A stretch of DNA of 64,000 nt from CAZYFH01 sp965249175 (GTDB taxonomy: Bacteria > Acidobacteriota > Vicinamibacteria > Vicinamibacterales > UBA8438): positions 1,240,001-1,304,000 of the forward strand of contig OZ252227.1 in assembly GCA_965249175.1 (NCBI GenBank), given 5' to 3'. A program made the translations under genes and the position numbers. Positions 48,471 through 57,689 of the stretch are shown one piece after another. The notes under the pieces were generated by a model that had not been told where the DNA came from, searched no databases, and saw nothing but the letters and a program-made list of their open reading frames with translations. The first letter of the stretch is position 1. Each line of letters begins with the position of its first letter.

Positions 48471-49510
48471 GACGCCTGTTGGTCGTCCTGACCGGGCTCG
48501 TGCTGGTGGCGGCACTGGCCGCGGGCGTTGCGTGGAGCGAGCTGAGGGCGCGCCTCGCGGAACCGTATCAGGGTTACGTCCAGGCCGGGGCGTTCGTCGA
48601 TGTCGAGCCGGGCGACTCGACGAGTGTCATCGGCGAACGACTGGCACGAGCAGGGGTGGTGGTCGATCCCTGGACCTTTCGACTGGCGGTCTGGCGGAGC
48701 GGCCACGCCCGCGGGCTCCAAGCCGGCGAGTACTACTTCGACGCGCCGCTGTCCCCTGCGGACACGGTCCTCAAGATCGCCGCCGGCGACGTCTACCGGC
48801 GGTCCATCACGTTCCCCGAAGGCCTGACCATCGGCGAAATGGCGCGGATCTTCGAGGACGCGGCGTTCGGATCGGCTGAGGAGTTCATCGAGGCGGCGCG
48901 TCAGGTGACGCTCGTCGCGGCACTCGACCCCGACGCCGAGAACCTCGAGGGGTATCTGTTTCCCGAGACATACGCGCTGCCCCGGGACGCGACTGCCGAC
49001 GATCTGGTGCGTGCCATGGTGGCGCAGTTCCAGTCGGTGTTCACTGACGAGCTTCGCGCGCTGGCCGCGGCGCGCGAGTTGACCGCCCGCGCCGTCGTCA
49101 CGCTGGCCTCGATCATCCAGAAGGAAACGGGGAGCGCGGCGGAGCACGCGCTGGTGTCGGCGGTGTACAACAACCGGCTGCGAATCGGGATGCCATTACA
49201 GTGCGACCCGACGGTCATCTACGCCCTTCAGCGCGCGGGTCTCTACGACGGCAACCTGACGCGCGACAACCTGCAGTTCGACTCACCGTACAACACGTAT
49301 CGATACGGCGGGCTCCCCCCCGGGCCGATTGCGGCGCCGGGCGGCGCGGTGCTCGATGCGGCGCTCCGACCGGCCGACGTCACGTACCTCTATTTCGTGA
49401 GCCGCAACGACGGCACGCACGCGTTCGCGAACACGTTGCGCGAGCACAACCGCAACGTGCGCGAGCACCAGGTGGAGTATTTCCGCCGCCGCCGCTCAGG
49501 ACAGTTGTAG
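48467..49510 (+). CDS. mltG: Endolytic murein transglycosylase
   Basis: 347 residues from ATG 48467. An N-terminal membrane helix (LLVVLTGLVLVAALAAGVAW), a LysM-like domain (VDVEPGDSTSVIGERLARAG) and the YceG core follow. The catalytic Glu is in IIQKETGSAAEH, followed by VYNNRLRIGMPLQCDPTVIY and YNTYRYGGLPPGPI. It cuts nascent peptidoglycan strands at the inner membrane. Confidence 0.93.
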   Translation: MRRLLVVLTGLVLVAALAAGVAWSELRARLAEPYQGYVQAGAFVDVEPGDSTSVIGERLARAGVVVDPWTFRLAVWRSGHARGLQAGEYYFDAPLSPADTVLKIAAGDVYRRSITFPEGLTIGEMARIFEDAAFGSAEEFIEAARQVTLVAALDPDAENLEGYLFPETYALPRDATADDLVRAMVAQFQSVFTDELRALAAARELTARAVVTLASIIQKETGSAAEHALVSAVYNNRLRIGMPLQCDPTVIYALQRAGLYDGNLTRDNLQFDSPYNTYRYGGLPPGPIAAPGGAVLDAALRPADVTYLYFVSRNDGTHAFANTLREHNRNVREHQVEYFRRRRSGQL

Positions 49511-49551
49511 CGCGGGCCTTCAGGCCTGCGAGGCACGGCTGAAGCCGTGCC
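49511..49551. repeat. Tandem palindromic (REP-like) element
   Basis: CGCGGGCCT-TC-AGGCCTGCG (49511-49530, one mismatch) followed by GGCACGGCT-GA-AGCCGTGCC (49532-49551, perfect). It lies just after mltG and between convergent genes, so it may act as a two-way terminator. Confidence 0.7.
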
Positions 49552-49589
49552 CCACGGAAGGTTGCCGACTCGCGCTCAGTGGTCGGCGA

Positions 49590-51005
49590 TCAATCCCGCA
49601 GATAGTCCTGCCAGCCGTCGACTTCCGTGTAGAACAGCGGTGTCGCGTCGCGGTCGGTCGCCAGGTTGTGCTCGATCGTGGTGCCGTGGTGCGTTGCCGA
49701 CCGTGCGGTGGAATCGATCGGGATCGGCTCGAACAGGATGCCGCCGAACGCGAGATACGCGGCGAGCAGGGTCAAGACCAGGTTGAAGACCTGGCCCGTG
49801 AGGTAGAGCTGGATCGGCCGGCCGCCGGAGGTCTGGCGGCCGAGCTCGCGGAAGCTCGACGAGAGCCCGATGCTGACGAAGGCGAGGCAAAACAGCCAGC
49901 CCCGGAAATCGGAGGTCAAGTCGAGGATCTCGCCGACGCGCGCCTCGCCCATGGCCGGGGTGAACACGAATGAAAAGACGAGCGATGCTGCGACGAAACC
50001 AATGATGAACTTCGGGAAGCGATACCAGATCTCCATCGCATTGGGCGTGCGCGTGGCACCCGTGGCCTCGACCCGGGTCACCCAGTAGACCGCGACGAGA
50101 AACGCGACGACACCGATCAAGGTGTTCTGGATCATCTTGACGACGGCCGCGATTTGTTCCGCCTGGTCCCCCAACAGCGCGCCGGCGGCGACGACTGCGC
50201 CGGTGGCATCGATGGTTCCGCCAATCCATGCGGCGCCGACGACGAGGTCCATGCCCGAGGCGCGGATGGCCATCGGCATCACCACCATCATCGCCACCGT
50301 GAAGATGAGCGACATGCCGACGGCGAGCGTCAGCTCGTCCTTCTTCGCCCGCGCTGCCGCGGCGACCGCGATGGCGGCCGACACACCGCAGACCGACGTG
50401 GCCGCCGCAATGACGATGACCAGCGAACGGCTCGTGATCTTCAGGATCCGCGTGCCGAACAAATACATGAAGAAGATGACGGTCGGCGTGACGAACCAGG
50501 CGACGAACAGCCCGGGGATGCCGAGGTTCAGGATGTTGCCGAACAGGATCTCGGCGCCCAGCAACACGAGACCGGTCTTGATGTAGAGCTCGCTCCGCAG
50601 CGCCGGTTTCATCCAGACCGGCGTCCCGATCGTGTTCGCAATGGCCAGACCGATCATCAGTGCCCAGAAGGCATAGCCGAACCCCGCGGCCCGGATACCG
50701 GCCTGGTTGGCGAAGGTGTAGGCGATCACAGCCAACAGGAAGAGCGGCGCGAACGCGCTCGCCTGGCGGGTGCCCTCCCGCGCGATGACCTGAACGGCCG
50801 CGGCAGTCAGCGCGAGGAGGCCGAGGCCCAGCACGAGGAGGCCGGCGCCGCGGCCGGTAAACGCCTCCGCGACCCCAGTGCTCCACCGGCCCACGCCTGG
50901 CACGGTCGTGATGACCGGCAGCGTGACGCCCGCGATCAGAATCGCCCCGAGCCAGACCGCCCACCAGTCTTCGGACGCCAGCAGTGGATTCCGTCTGTCG
51001 GTCAT
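49590..51005 (-). CDS. YeiH-family membrane transporter (putative sulfate exporter type)
   Basis: 471 residues from ATG 51005 with about eleven hydrophobic segments. ELYIKTGLVLLGAEILFGNI, VCGVSAAIAVAAAARAKKDE and FVSIGLSSSFRELGRQT fit the PF03601 (YeiH) family. It is longer than E. coli YeiH (about 350) because of N-terminal and C-terminal extensions. The substrate is not determined by sequence. Confidence 0.85.
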   Translation of the reverse strand: MTDRRNPLLASEDWWAVWLGAILIAGVTLPVITTVPGVGRWSTGVAEAFTGRGAGLLVLGLGLLALTAAAVQVIAREGTRQASAFAPLFLLAVIAYTFANQAGIRAAGFGYAFWALMIGLAIANTIGTPVWMKPALRSELYIKTGLVLLGAEILFGNILNLGIPGLFVAWFVTPTVIFFMYLFGTRILKITSRSLVIVIAAATSVCGVSAAIAVAAAARAKKDELTLAVGMSLIFTVAMMVVMPMAIRASGMDLVVGAAWIGGTIDATGAVVAAGALLGDQAEQIAAVVKMIQNTLIGVVAFLVAVYWVTRVEATGATRTPNAMEIWYRFPKFIIGFVAASLVFSFVFTPAMGEARVGEILDLTSDFRGWLFCLAFVSIGLSSSFRELGRQTSGGRPIQLYLTGQVFNLVLTLLAAYLAFGGILFEPIPIDSTARSATHHGTTIEHNLATDRDATPLFYTEVDGWQDYLRD

Positions 51006-51015
51006 CGTGCGGATT

Positions 51016-51179
51016 TAGTGTCCTGTAACCGTGATTCGCCACATAATTCCCGGGCGGGGCATCCCGCCTGGCGGCAGGGCGCCTCGGTCACATAGGCCCA
51101 CTAGGTTCCCTCGTTGCCCCTTGCCAGCCGGGCGCCGCGCGCCAGGACTTATGCAGCGAATCACGGTTACAGGACACTA
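51016..51179. mobile_element. MITE-like element 2 (about 164 bp)
   Basis: Perfect 23-bp inverted ends (51016-51038, reading TAGTGTCCTGTAACCGTGAT; 51157-51179), imperfectly extended to about 35 bp. The outer TA on each side fits a TA target duplication as made by IS630/mariner-type transposases. No coding content. It sits between two divergent genes and may supply or disrupt promoters. Confidence 0.75.
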
Positions 51180-51218
51180 GCCTGCGCGAAGGATAATACC
51201 TCTGGAGGGAGACGCGCG

Positions 51219-53645
51219 ATGAGCATCAGACCCGGAATGTCCTTGGCGGTCGCGGCGATGCTTCTCGGGCTGAGCTCGGGCGCGCACGCCCAGCCGGAAA
51301 CGCTGCGTGCCGAGGGACTCGTCGCGCCGGTCGAGATCGTCACCGATCGGTGGGGCATCGCGCACATCTACGCCGAGAACGAGCACGATCTGTTCTTTGC
51401 CCAGGGCTACAACGCGGTGCGCGATCGGCTCTTCCAGTTCGAGATCTGGCGTCGTCAGTCGACCGGGACGGTGGCCGAGATGCTCGGCCCGCGCGAGCTC
51501 CCCCGCGACATCGGCGCCCGCCTGCACAGATTTCGTGGCGATATGACGACGGAGATGCGCCGCTACCACGACCGGGGCGACACGATCATTCCTGCCTTCG
51601 TCGACGGCGTCAACGCGTATATCGATCTGACGGAACGTCACCCCGAGCTGTTGCCGCTCGAGTTCGATCTGCTCGACATCACGCCGCAGCACTGGACGCC
51701 GGAGGTCGTGGTTTCATGGCATCAGGGGCTCGTGTCGAACGTGACGTCGGAGCTCGACACCGCGCGCGCGGTGGCGGCACTGGGGGCCGCTCGGGTCAAG
51801 GAGCTGAACTACTACATCGGCGATCCCGATGTGTCGATCGATCCCGCCATCGACGTATCAATCCTCGATGACGCCATCCTCGCGCTCTACCGTGCGCATC
51901 GTCGCCCAATCCGCTTCCAGCCCGAAGATGTGTCCCTCGCCTCACGCGGTGACCCGGCGACGTTCGACCGTCTCGCGGCGGCCATGCCGGCCGAGATCGA
52001 CATGCGCCGGGCCGATGTGGAGGCGATCGGCAGCAACAACTGGGTCGTGCACGGCAGCCGGACGTTGAGCGGTTATCCGATCATGGCCAACGACCCGCAC
52101 CGGGCGCAGTCGGCGCCGTCCTTGCGTTACTGGGTCCATCTCGTGGCGCCGGGATGGAACGTCATCGGGGGCGGCGAGCCGGTATTGCCAGGTGTGTCGA
52201 TCGGTCACAACGAGCAAGGCGCGTGGGGGCTGACGATCTTCGGCCAGGACAACGAGGACCTCTACGTCTACGAAACCAATCCCGCGAACCGGAACCAGTA
52301 TCGGTATCTGGGTCGGTGGGAGGAGATGACGGTTCTCGAGGAGTCGATACCAGTGGAGGGTGAGGCGCCGCGGCGCGTCGAGCTCAAATACACGCGTCAC
52401 GGTCCCGTGCTCTACGAGGACCCGGCCCACGACGTCGCGTACGGGTTGTCCGCGGCGTGGCTCGACTACGGCGCCGCACCCTATCTGGCCAGCCTGCGCA
52501 TGGACCAGGCCACGACGTGGGATGAGTTCGTCGAGGCGTGCAGCTACAGCCGTATTCCGTCGGAGAACATGGTGTGGGCGGACCGGTCCGGGACCATCGG
52601 GTATCAAGCCGTTGGGGTCTCACCCATCCGACCGCATCACAGCGGGCTCGTCCCGGTGCCGGGCGACGGGCGCTACGAGTGGGACGGGTTCCTGCCCATC
52701 ACGGCCCTGCCTGCCGTGACGAACCCCGAGAAGGGATTCTTTGGGACAGCCAACAACTACACACTCCACGACGTGCCCGAGCGCTACCCCTACTGGGAGG
52801 CGCTGCACTACACCTGGGGCGACCAGATGCGTGCGGCGCGGGTCGAGGAGGTGCTCTCGAACGGCCAGCATCTCACGACGGTCGACATGATGACCCTGCA
52901 GATGGATGAGGTCTCCGTGGCCGCCCGCAATCTGGTGCCGTTGCTTCACGATCTCCCGGGCGTCAACGGTCGAGCTGCGGAAGCCAGACATCTGTTGCTC
53001 GAGTGGGATCGCGTCGTCGGTCGCGATTCGATCGAGGCGGCGATCTACGTCAGCTGGGAGCGACGGCTCCGTCGCGCGGTGCACGAGGTGGTCGTGCCTA
53101 CGACGGCCCGCGACTACATTCGCCGTGTCAACACGAAGCGGATGATCGACTGGCTCGTCGCGCCGGACGGCCGGTTTGGCGAGGATCCCATCGCCGGCCG
53201 TGACGCCCTCCTCCGCGACACTTTGACCTCCGCGCTGGACGATCTGGAGGAGCGCTTCGGCACCACCGAGATGACGACCTGGCGGTATGGGGGGGAGCAG
53301 TTCAAGCACGCGCTCATTCGCCACCCCATGAGCGGTGCGGTCAACGCCGACCTGCGTCGGCGCCTCGATGTCGGCCCGCTGCCACGCGGGGGCTACGGCG
53401 GCACCGTGCACAACACCGGTGGCGGCGACAACCAGACCTCCGGCGCGTCCTTCATGATCATCGCGGATACGGAGAACTGGGATAACTCCGTCGGCCTGAA
53501 CAGTCCAGGGCAATCCGGAAACCCAGATAGCCCCCACTACCGTGACCTGTTCGAGCTGTGGGGACGCGACCGTTACTTCCCGATCTTCTACTCGCGCGAC
53601 AAGATCGACTCGGTCACCGAGACGACGCTCATCCTGCAGCCATGA
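51219..53645 (+). CDS. Penicillin acylase-family (Ntn) hydrolase
   Basis: 808 residues from ATG 51219 behind CTGGAGGGA. A signal peptide (MSLAVAAMLLGLSSGAHAQ) is followed by the alpha chain. The autocatalytic Ser272 is in IGSNNWVVHGSRTLSGYP, then MANDPHRAQSAPSLRYWVHL as in penicillin/acyl-homoserine-lactone acylases. Periplasmic amide hydrolase; it may act on antibiotics, quorum signals or peptides. Confidence 0.9.
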   Translation: MSIRPGMSLAVAAMLLGLSSGAHAQPETLRAEGLVAPVEIVTDRWGIAHIYAENEHDLFFAQGYNAVRDRLFQFEIWRRQSTGTVAEMLGPRELPRDIGARLHRFRGDMTTEMRRYHDRGDTIIPAFVDGVNAYIDLTERHPELLPLEFDLLDITPQHWTPEVVVSWHQGLVSNVTSELDTARAVAALGAARVKELNYYIGDPDVSIDPAIDVSILDDAILALYRAHRRPIRFQPEDVSLASRGDPATFDRLAAAMPAEIDMRRADVEAIGSNNWVVHGSRTLSGYPIMANDPHRAQSAPSLRYWVHLVAPGWNVIGGGEPVLPGVSIGHNEQGAWGLTIFGQDNEDLYVYETNPANRNQYRYLGRWEEMTVLEESIPVEGEAPRRVELKYTRHGPVLYEDPAHDVAYGLSAAWLDYGAAPYLASLRMDQATTWDEFVEACSYSRIPSENMVWADRSGTIGYQAVGVSPIRPHHSGLVPVPGDGRYEWDGFLPITALPAVTNPEKGFFGTANNYTLHDVPERYPYWEALHYTWGDQMRAARVEEVLSNGQHLTTVDMMTLQMDEVSVAARNLVPLLHDLPGVNGRAAEARHLLLEWDRVVGRDSIEAAIYVSWERRLRRAVHEVVVPTTARDYIRRVNTKRMIDWLVAPDGRFGEDPIAGRDALLRDTLTSALDDLEERFGTTEMTTWRYGGEQFKHALIRHPMSGAVNADLRRRLDVGPLPRGGYGGTVHNTGGGDNQTSGASFMIIADTENWDNSVGLNSPGQSGNPDSPHYRDLFELWGRDRYFPIFYSRDKIDSVTETTLILQP

Positions 53646-53714
53646 CCCATGACGCGAGGCTCCTGGACAAGACAAGCCGAGCCGTCGCGGCGAGTTTGGG
53701 TTCGTCGTCCGAGG

Positions 53715-55076
53715 CTACACGCTGGAGAGCGGCTCCTGCGGCGTGAGCCCCAACGTGCCCGTTGCGTCGCCGAACTCGTCGGTGTGCACCCCGACACGTT
53801 CGAGCATCGCCAGCAGCAGATTGTTCATTGGCGTGTCCTTCGGATGCCGGAGGACACGACCGCCCTTGACGCCACCGGCGCCACCCACGAGCACAAGCGG
53901 CAGGTCGATGTGCGAGTGCTCGTTGGCGTCGCTGATCCCGCCACCGTGAAGGATGAGCGAGTTGTCGAGCAGCGTGCCATCTCCGTCCGGCGTCGACTTC
54001 AACGCGTCGAGGAAATGTGCGGTCAGGCCGACGTGATACTGGTTCACCTTCGCGCCCTGCTCGAACTTGACCGGGTCGTGCTGGTGATGTGACACGGCAT
54101 GGTGGGCGGCATTGACCCCGAGGTCGGGATACGCCCGATTGGTCTGCTCCTTGCCGAGGGTGAACACGAACACGCGGGTGATGTCCGCCTTGAAGGCGAC
54201 CGCCAGCAGGTCGAACATCAGCTTCGCGTGATCGTCGTACGATTCCGGCACGCCGATCGGACGGTCCGGGAGCTCCAGCGACGACTCTCCGTGCTGTCGC
54301 TCGGACACCTGGATGCGCCGCTCGATCTCGCGGACGGAATCCAGATACTCATCGACGCTGTTTCGGTCCGCGGCGCCCAGCTTCTTCTGTAGCTGCGTGA
54401 TGTCGGCCGTCACCCAGTCGAGAATGCTGCGGTCTTCTTGGAGCTGCGCCAGCCGTGCCTCCGGCGTGCCGCCGTCGCCGAACATCCGCTGGAAGACGAT
54501 GCGCGGGTTGGTTTCATGCGGGTTGGGCGTCGTCGGCGCGCGCCACGAGATGCTGTTCGTATAGACGCAGCTATAGCCGTTGTCGCAGTTCCCGATGAGA
54601 TAGGTCTGCTCCATCGCGAGCTCGAGCGACGTCAGCGGCGTGTCGCCGCCGATATGCGCGGCGGCAATCTGGTCCGCGGTGGTACCGTTTCGCACATCGG
54701 CGCCCTCGGTCTCCTTCGGGTGCACACCGCTCAACCAGACCGTTCCGGCGCGCGAGTGCTCGCCGTTGCCATCGCCCAGCGCCTCGGCCTGTTTCTGGCT
54801 GAGGCCGATCGGCACGATGACCTGATCCTGGAACGGGGCGAGCGGACTCAGGGTGCGCGACAGCTCGGTGAGGGCTCCGTCGCCGGCTGGCTGCCAGGAC
54901 GGCATCACCGCCCCGTTCGGGATATACACGAAACCGAGGCGACGCACCGGTGCCGCCGCCGTCTTGGCGAGCGCCGACGCCGCCGGCACCATGGCGTCCA
55001 GCAACGGCAGCGCCAGCGTGACTCCCATGCCGCGTAGAAACGTCCGGCGGGGCAGGGCTCTTTTCGTGATGAACAT
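53715..55076 (-). CDS. DUF1552 secreted protein
   Basis: 453 residues from ATG 55076. A twin-arginine-like start (RRTFLRGMGVTLALPLLDAM), then GVHPKETEGADVRNGTTADQ, QTYLIGNCDNGYSCVYTNSI, FTLGKEQTNRAYPDLGVN and a LILHGGGISDANEHSHIDLP segment define DUF1552. Always found beside a DUF1592-type cytochrome, as here; function unproved, thought periplasmic redox-related. Confidence 0.9.
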   Translation of the reverse strand: MFITKRALPRRTFLRGMGVTLALPLLDAMVPAASALAKTAAAPVRRLGFVYIPNGAVMPSWQPAGDGALTELSRTLSPLAPFQDQVIVPIGLSQKQAEALGDGNGEHSRAGTVWLSGVHPKETEGADVRNGTTADQIAAAHIGGDTPLTSLELAMEQTYLIGNCDNGYSCVYTNSISWRAPTTPNPHETNPRIVFQRMFGDGGTPEARLAQLQEDRSILDWVTADITQLQKKLGAADRNSVDEYLDSVREIERRIQVSERQHGESSLELPDRPIGVPESYDDHAKLMFDLLAVAFKADITRVFVFTLGKEQTNRAYPDLGVNAAHHAVSHHQHDPVKFEQGAKVNQYHVGLTAHFLDALKSTPDGDGTLLDNSLILHGGGISDANEHSHIDLPLVLVGGAGGVKGGRVLRHPKDTPMNNLLLAMLERVGVHTDEFGDATGTLGLTPQEPLSSV

Positions 55077-55107
55077 GCGTGTTCTCCTGAGCTGAAGGCG
55101 CGGCGAG

Positions 55108-57531
55108 CTACTGGCCGGTCTCCGACTGGTCCTTGGACGTCCTCATCTGGAACGGCGTGCTGTTCACGACACCGACGACCAACGCGGCCAACCCATAGTC
55201 GTCGGCTGACGCAGCACGAGTGATCTGGCGGACGGCGGGCGCGTCGTAGTATTCCACCCCGCGTCCGAGCGCGTAGGTCAACAGCTTCTCGGTCACGACC
55301 GTGGCGAATTGTTCCGGGTTTCTGACCAGCAGCCCGCGAAGATCGGACGGGCCATTGAACGCGGTGCCGTCGGGCATGGCTCCGGAGGCGTCGATGTCCG
55401 TCCCACCGGGCATGTGCGCTCGCCAGCGGCCCACCGCGTCGAAGTTCTCCAGCGCCAGCCCGAGTGGGTCCATCACGCGATGGCAGCTTGCGCACACCGG
55501 GTTCGCGCGATGCTGCTCCATCCGTTCGCGCATCGCCAGCGCTTTCCCCGAGTCCGTCTCGGGCTCGAGCTCGGGCACGTTGGGGGGCGGCGGAGGTGGC
55601 GGTGTGCCGAGGACATTCTCCAGGACCCATTTGCCCCGGCCCACGGGCGACGTGCGATCGGGATACGAGGTCACCGTCAAGATGCTGCCCTGTCCCAGGA
55701 GCCCCCGGCGGTTGGGCTCGCGGTGGGTCACGCGACGGAAGTCCGTGCCGTAGACGCCCTGGACGCCGTAGTGACGGGCCAGCCGCTCGTTGAGAAAGGT
55801 GAAGTCCGCGGTCAGCAACTCGGTGACGCGACGATCCTCGCGAAGCACGGCGTCGAAGAAGAGCTCTGTTTCTCGGACGAAGTCTTCTCGCAGGCTCTCG
55901 CCGAAGTTCGGGAAGATGACGTCGGAGGGCAGCGAGCCCGAGATATTGCGGAGCCGCAGCCACTGGCCAGCGAAGTTCTTCGCCAGTGCCTCCGACCGCG
56001 GGTCGGCCAGCATGCGCCGCACCTGGGCCTCCACCACCGCTGGCTCCCGGAGCTCCCCGCGCGCGGCGACGTCGAGCAGCTCGTCGTCAGGAATGCTGCT
56101 CCAGAGAAAGAACGAGATGCGCGACGCCAGCTCGAGGTCGCTCAGACGGTAGGGGCTGCCCGGAGCCACGCCGGTCGGATCGGTGACCGCGCGGAAGAGG
56201 AAGTCGGGGCTCACGAGCAGCGCGCGCAGCGCACGCTCGATGCCGGCTTCGAAACCGCCGCCGTTGGCCACCGCGCCTTCGGTGAAGAACGTCATCAGGC
56301 CGTCGACGTCCTGGCGAGTCACGGGTCGGCGATAGGCGCGCCGGGCCAGTCCACCGAGGATGTCCCTGGCGCACGGGACATCGTCGGTCGGGTCCGATGG
56401 CTGGCAGACGAAGATCCGGCGGCGCGACGGCGTGTCGCCCGCGCCCGTCGCGTTGAAAGGGCCAGTGATCGCGACCGTGCCCAGGTGCGGTTGATACAGC
56501 AGGTAGTCGCCCTCGCCGTGCGGACGATCGAACGGCTGCCGGACGCTTTCCGCGAGGGCGTCGGTCTTCTTGATGAACGAGGCGGTGAGCACTCGTGGAC
56601 CCGCCGCGACCCGGGTGCGGACCACGAGCTCCTCGGGACCAACGTTGTAGGCGGCACCTTGATCGCGGTCCGGATCGGGCGGCATCAGATCGAAGATCGT
56701 GATCCGCTCGCCGTCGATGCTCACCTCGAGCTGGTGCGGCTCCCGGATCGGCGCGCCGGCGAACAGGTCGAGGAGCTCCAGCTTGATGTCGTACTCGCCA
56801 TCCCGGGGAAAGTTGTAGCGCACGGACGCGCCGCCGCGAGTGCCGAACGGGAGTCCGTCGCGGTGCTGATACTGAGAGAGGTCGGAGACGACACGGAACG
56901 TCTCACCCGCCGGCGCGATCGCCGACGCGCCCACCGCCAGTCGGCTCACCTCGCGCGCGGCGCTCATGTAGCGTTCGAGCAGCGTCGGCGAGACCTTCAG
57001 GACCCCGGCGATGTTGTCGAACCCGTAGCTCTGGTCGTCGGCCGGCACGAGCGCCGCGGCATTGACGTCGAGATCGAGCAGGTCGCGGATGGCGTTCTGA
57101 TACTCGGTGCGGTTGAGCCGATGCAGCGGTTCCGTGCGCCCCGGATTGGGTTGGGCTGTCGCGGCGCGGTCGATCTCGGTTTCCAGCCAGGCGGCCAGCC
57201 CGTCGGAGGTGGTCGTGTCCGGGCGCGGCCGGCCCGCCGGGGGCATCGAGCCCGTCCGAAGCTTGCGGATCACCTTCTCCCACAGCTCGGCTTCGGCGGC
57301 GACGTCGGTCAGGTCGACCGACTGGAGCGAGACGGGGACCGTGCCGCGGTCACGCAACCCCTCGTTGTGGCACGTGACGCAATACCGGTCGAGGACGTCA
57401 CGGTGCTGAGCGACGGGTGGCGAGGTCGCCCCGGTCAGCTGCGCCGGCTGGGCGCTCGCCGGCGCGATGCCTGCGAACGCCAAGACCAAGACCAGGGGCA
57501 CACCGAGGAGCAGGAACCGGCTCCGTATCAT
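55108..57531 (-). CDS. DUF1592/DUF1588/DUF1587 multidomain cytochrome-like protein
   Basis: 807 residues from ATG 57531, 31 bp upstream of the DUF1552 gene in the same operon. A signal peptide, a heme motif CVTCHNEG near residue 53, then the DUF1587, 1595, 1592 (LASRISFFLWSSIPDDELL), 1588 (RRGLLGQGSILTVTSYPDRT; CASCHRVMDPLGLALENFD) and 1585 modules in order. A large secreted protein characteristic of Planctomycetota and Acidobacteriota. Confidence 0.92.
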   Translation of the reverse strand: MIRSRFLLLGVPLVLVLAFAGIAPASAQPAQLTGATSPPVAQHRDVLDRYCVTCHNEGLRDRGTVPVSLQSVDLTDVAAEAELWEKVIRKLRTGSMPPAGRPRPDTTTSDGLAAWLETEIDRAATAQPNPGRTEPLHRLNRTEYQNAIRDLLDLDVNAAALVPADDQSYGFDNIAGVLKVSPTLLERYMSAAREVSRLAVGASAIAPAGETFRVVSDLSQYQHRDGLPFGTRGGASVRYNFPRDGEYDIKLELLDLFAGAPIREPHQLEVSIDGERITIFDLMPPDPDRDQGAAYNVGPEELVVRTRVAAGPRVLTASFIKKTDALAESVRQPFDRPHGEGDYLLYQPHLGTVAITGPFNATGAGDTPSRRRIFVCQPSDPTDDVPCARDILGGLARRAYRRPVTRQDVDGLMTFFTEGAVANGGGFEAGIERALRALLVSPDFLFRAVTDPTGVAPGSPYRLSDLELASRISFFLWSSIPDDELLDVAARGELREPAVVEAQVRRMLADPRSEALAKNFAGQWLRLRNISGSLPSDVIFPNFGESLREDFVRETELFFDAVLREDRRVTELLTADFTFLNERLARHYGVQGVYGTDFRRVTHREPNRRGLLGQGSILTVTSYPDRTSPVGRGKWVLENVLGTPPPPPPPNVPELEPETDSGKALAMRERMEQHRANPVCASCHRVMDPLGLALENFDAVGRWRAHMPGGTDIDASGAMPDGTAFNGPSDLRGLLVRNPEQFATVVTEKLLTYALGRGVEYYDAPAVRQITRAASADDYGLAALVVGVVNSTPFQMRTSKDQSETGQ

Positions 57532-57689
57532 CGACTCATCGCCTCTTGTCAGTCCTCATCATCGTGTCACGAGCATCACTGCGCAAAACACGCCCCACTA
57601 CAGGATCGTACAGCTTCCCACCCGGCTGTCAACCCGTAGGCCCCGGGTTGCGGTACCATACGCAGAACGGATTCGAGGAGACCCGCAAG

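Noticed and set aside
55309..57639. Long open frame on the plus strand (about 776 codons)
   Set aside because: Antisense to the DUF1592 gene, which has clear heme and domain motifs.
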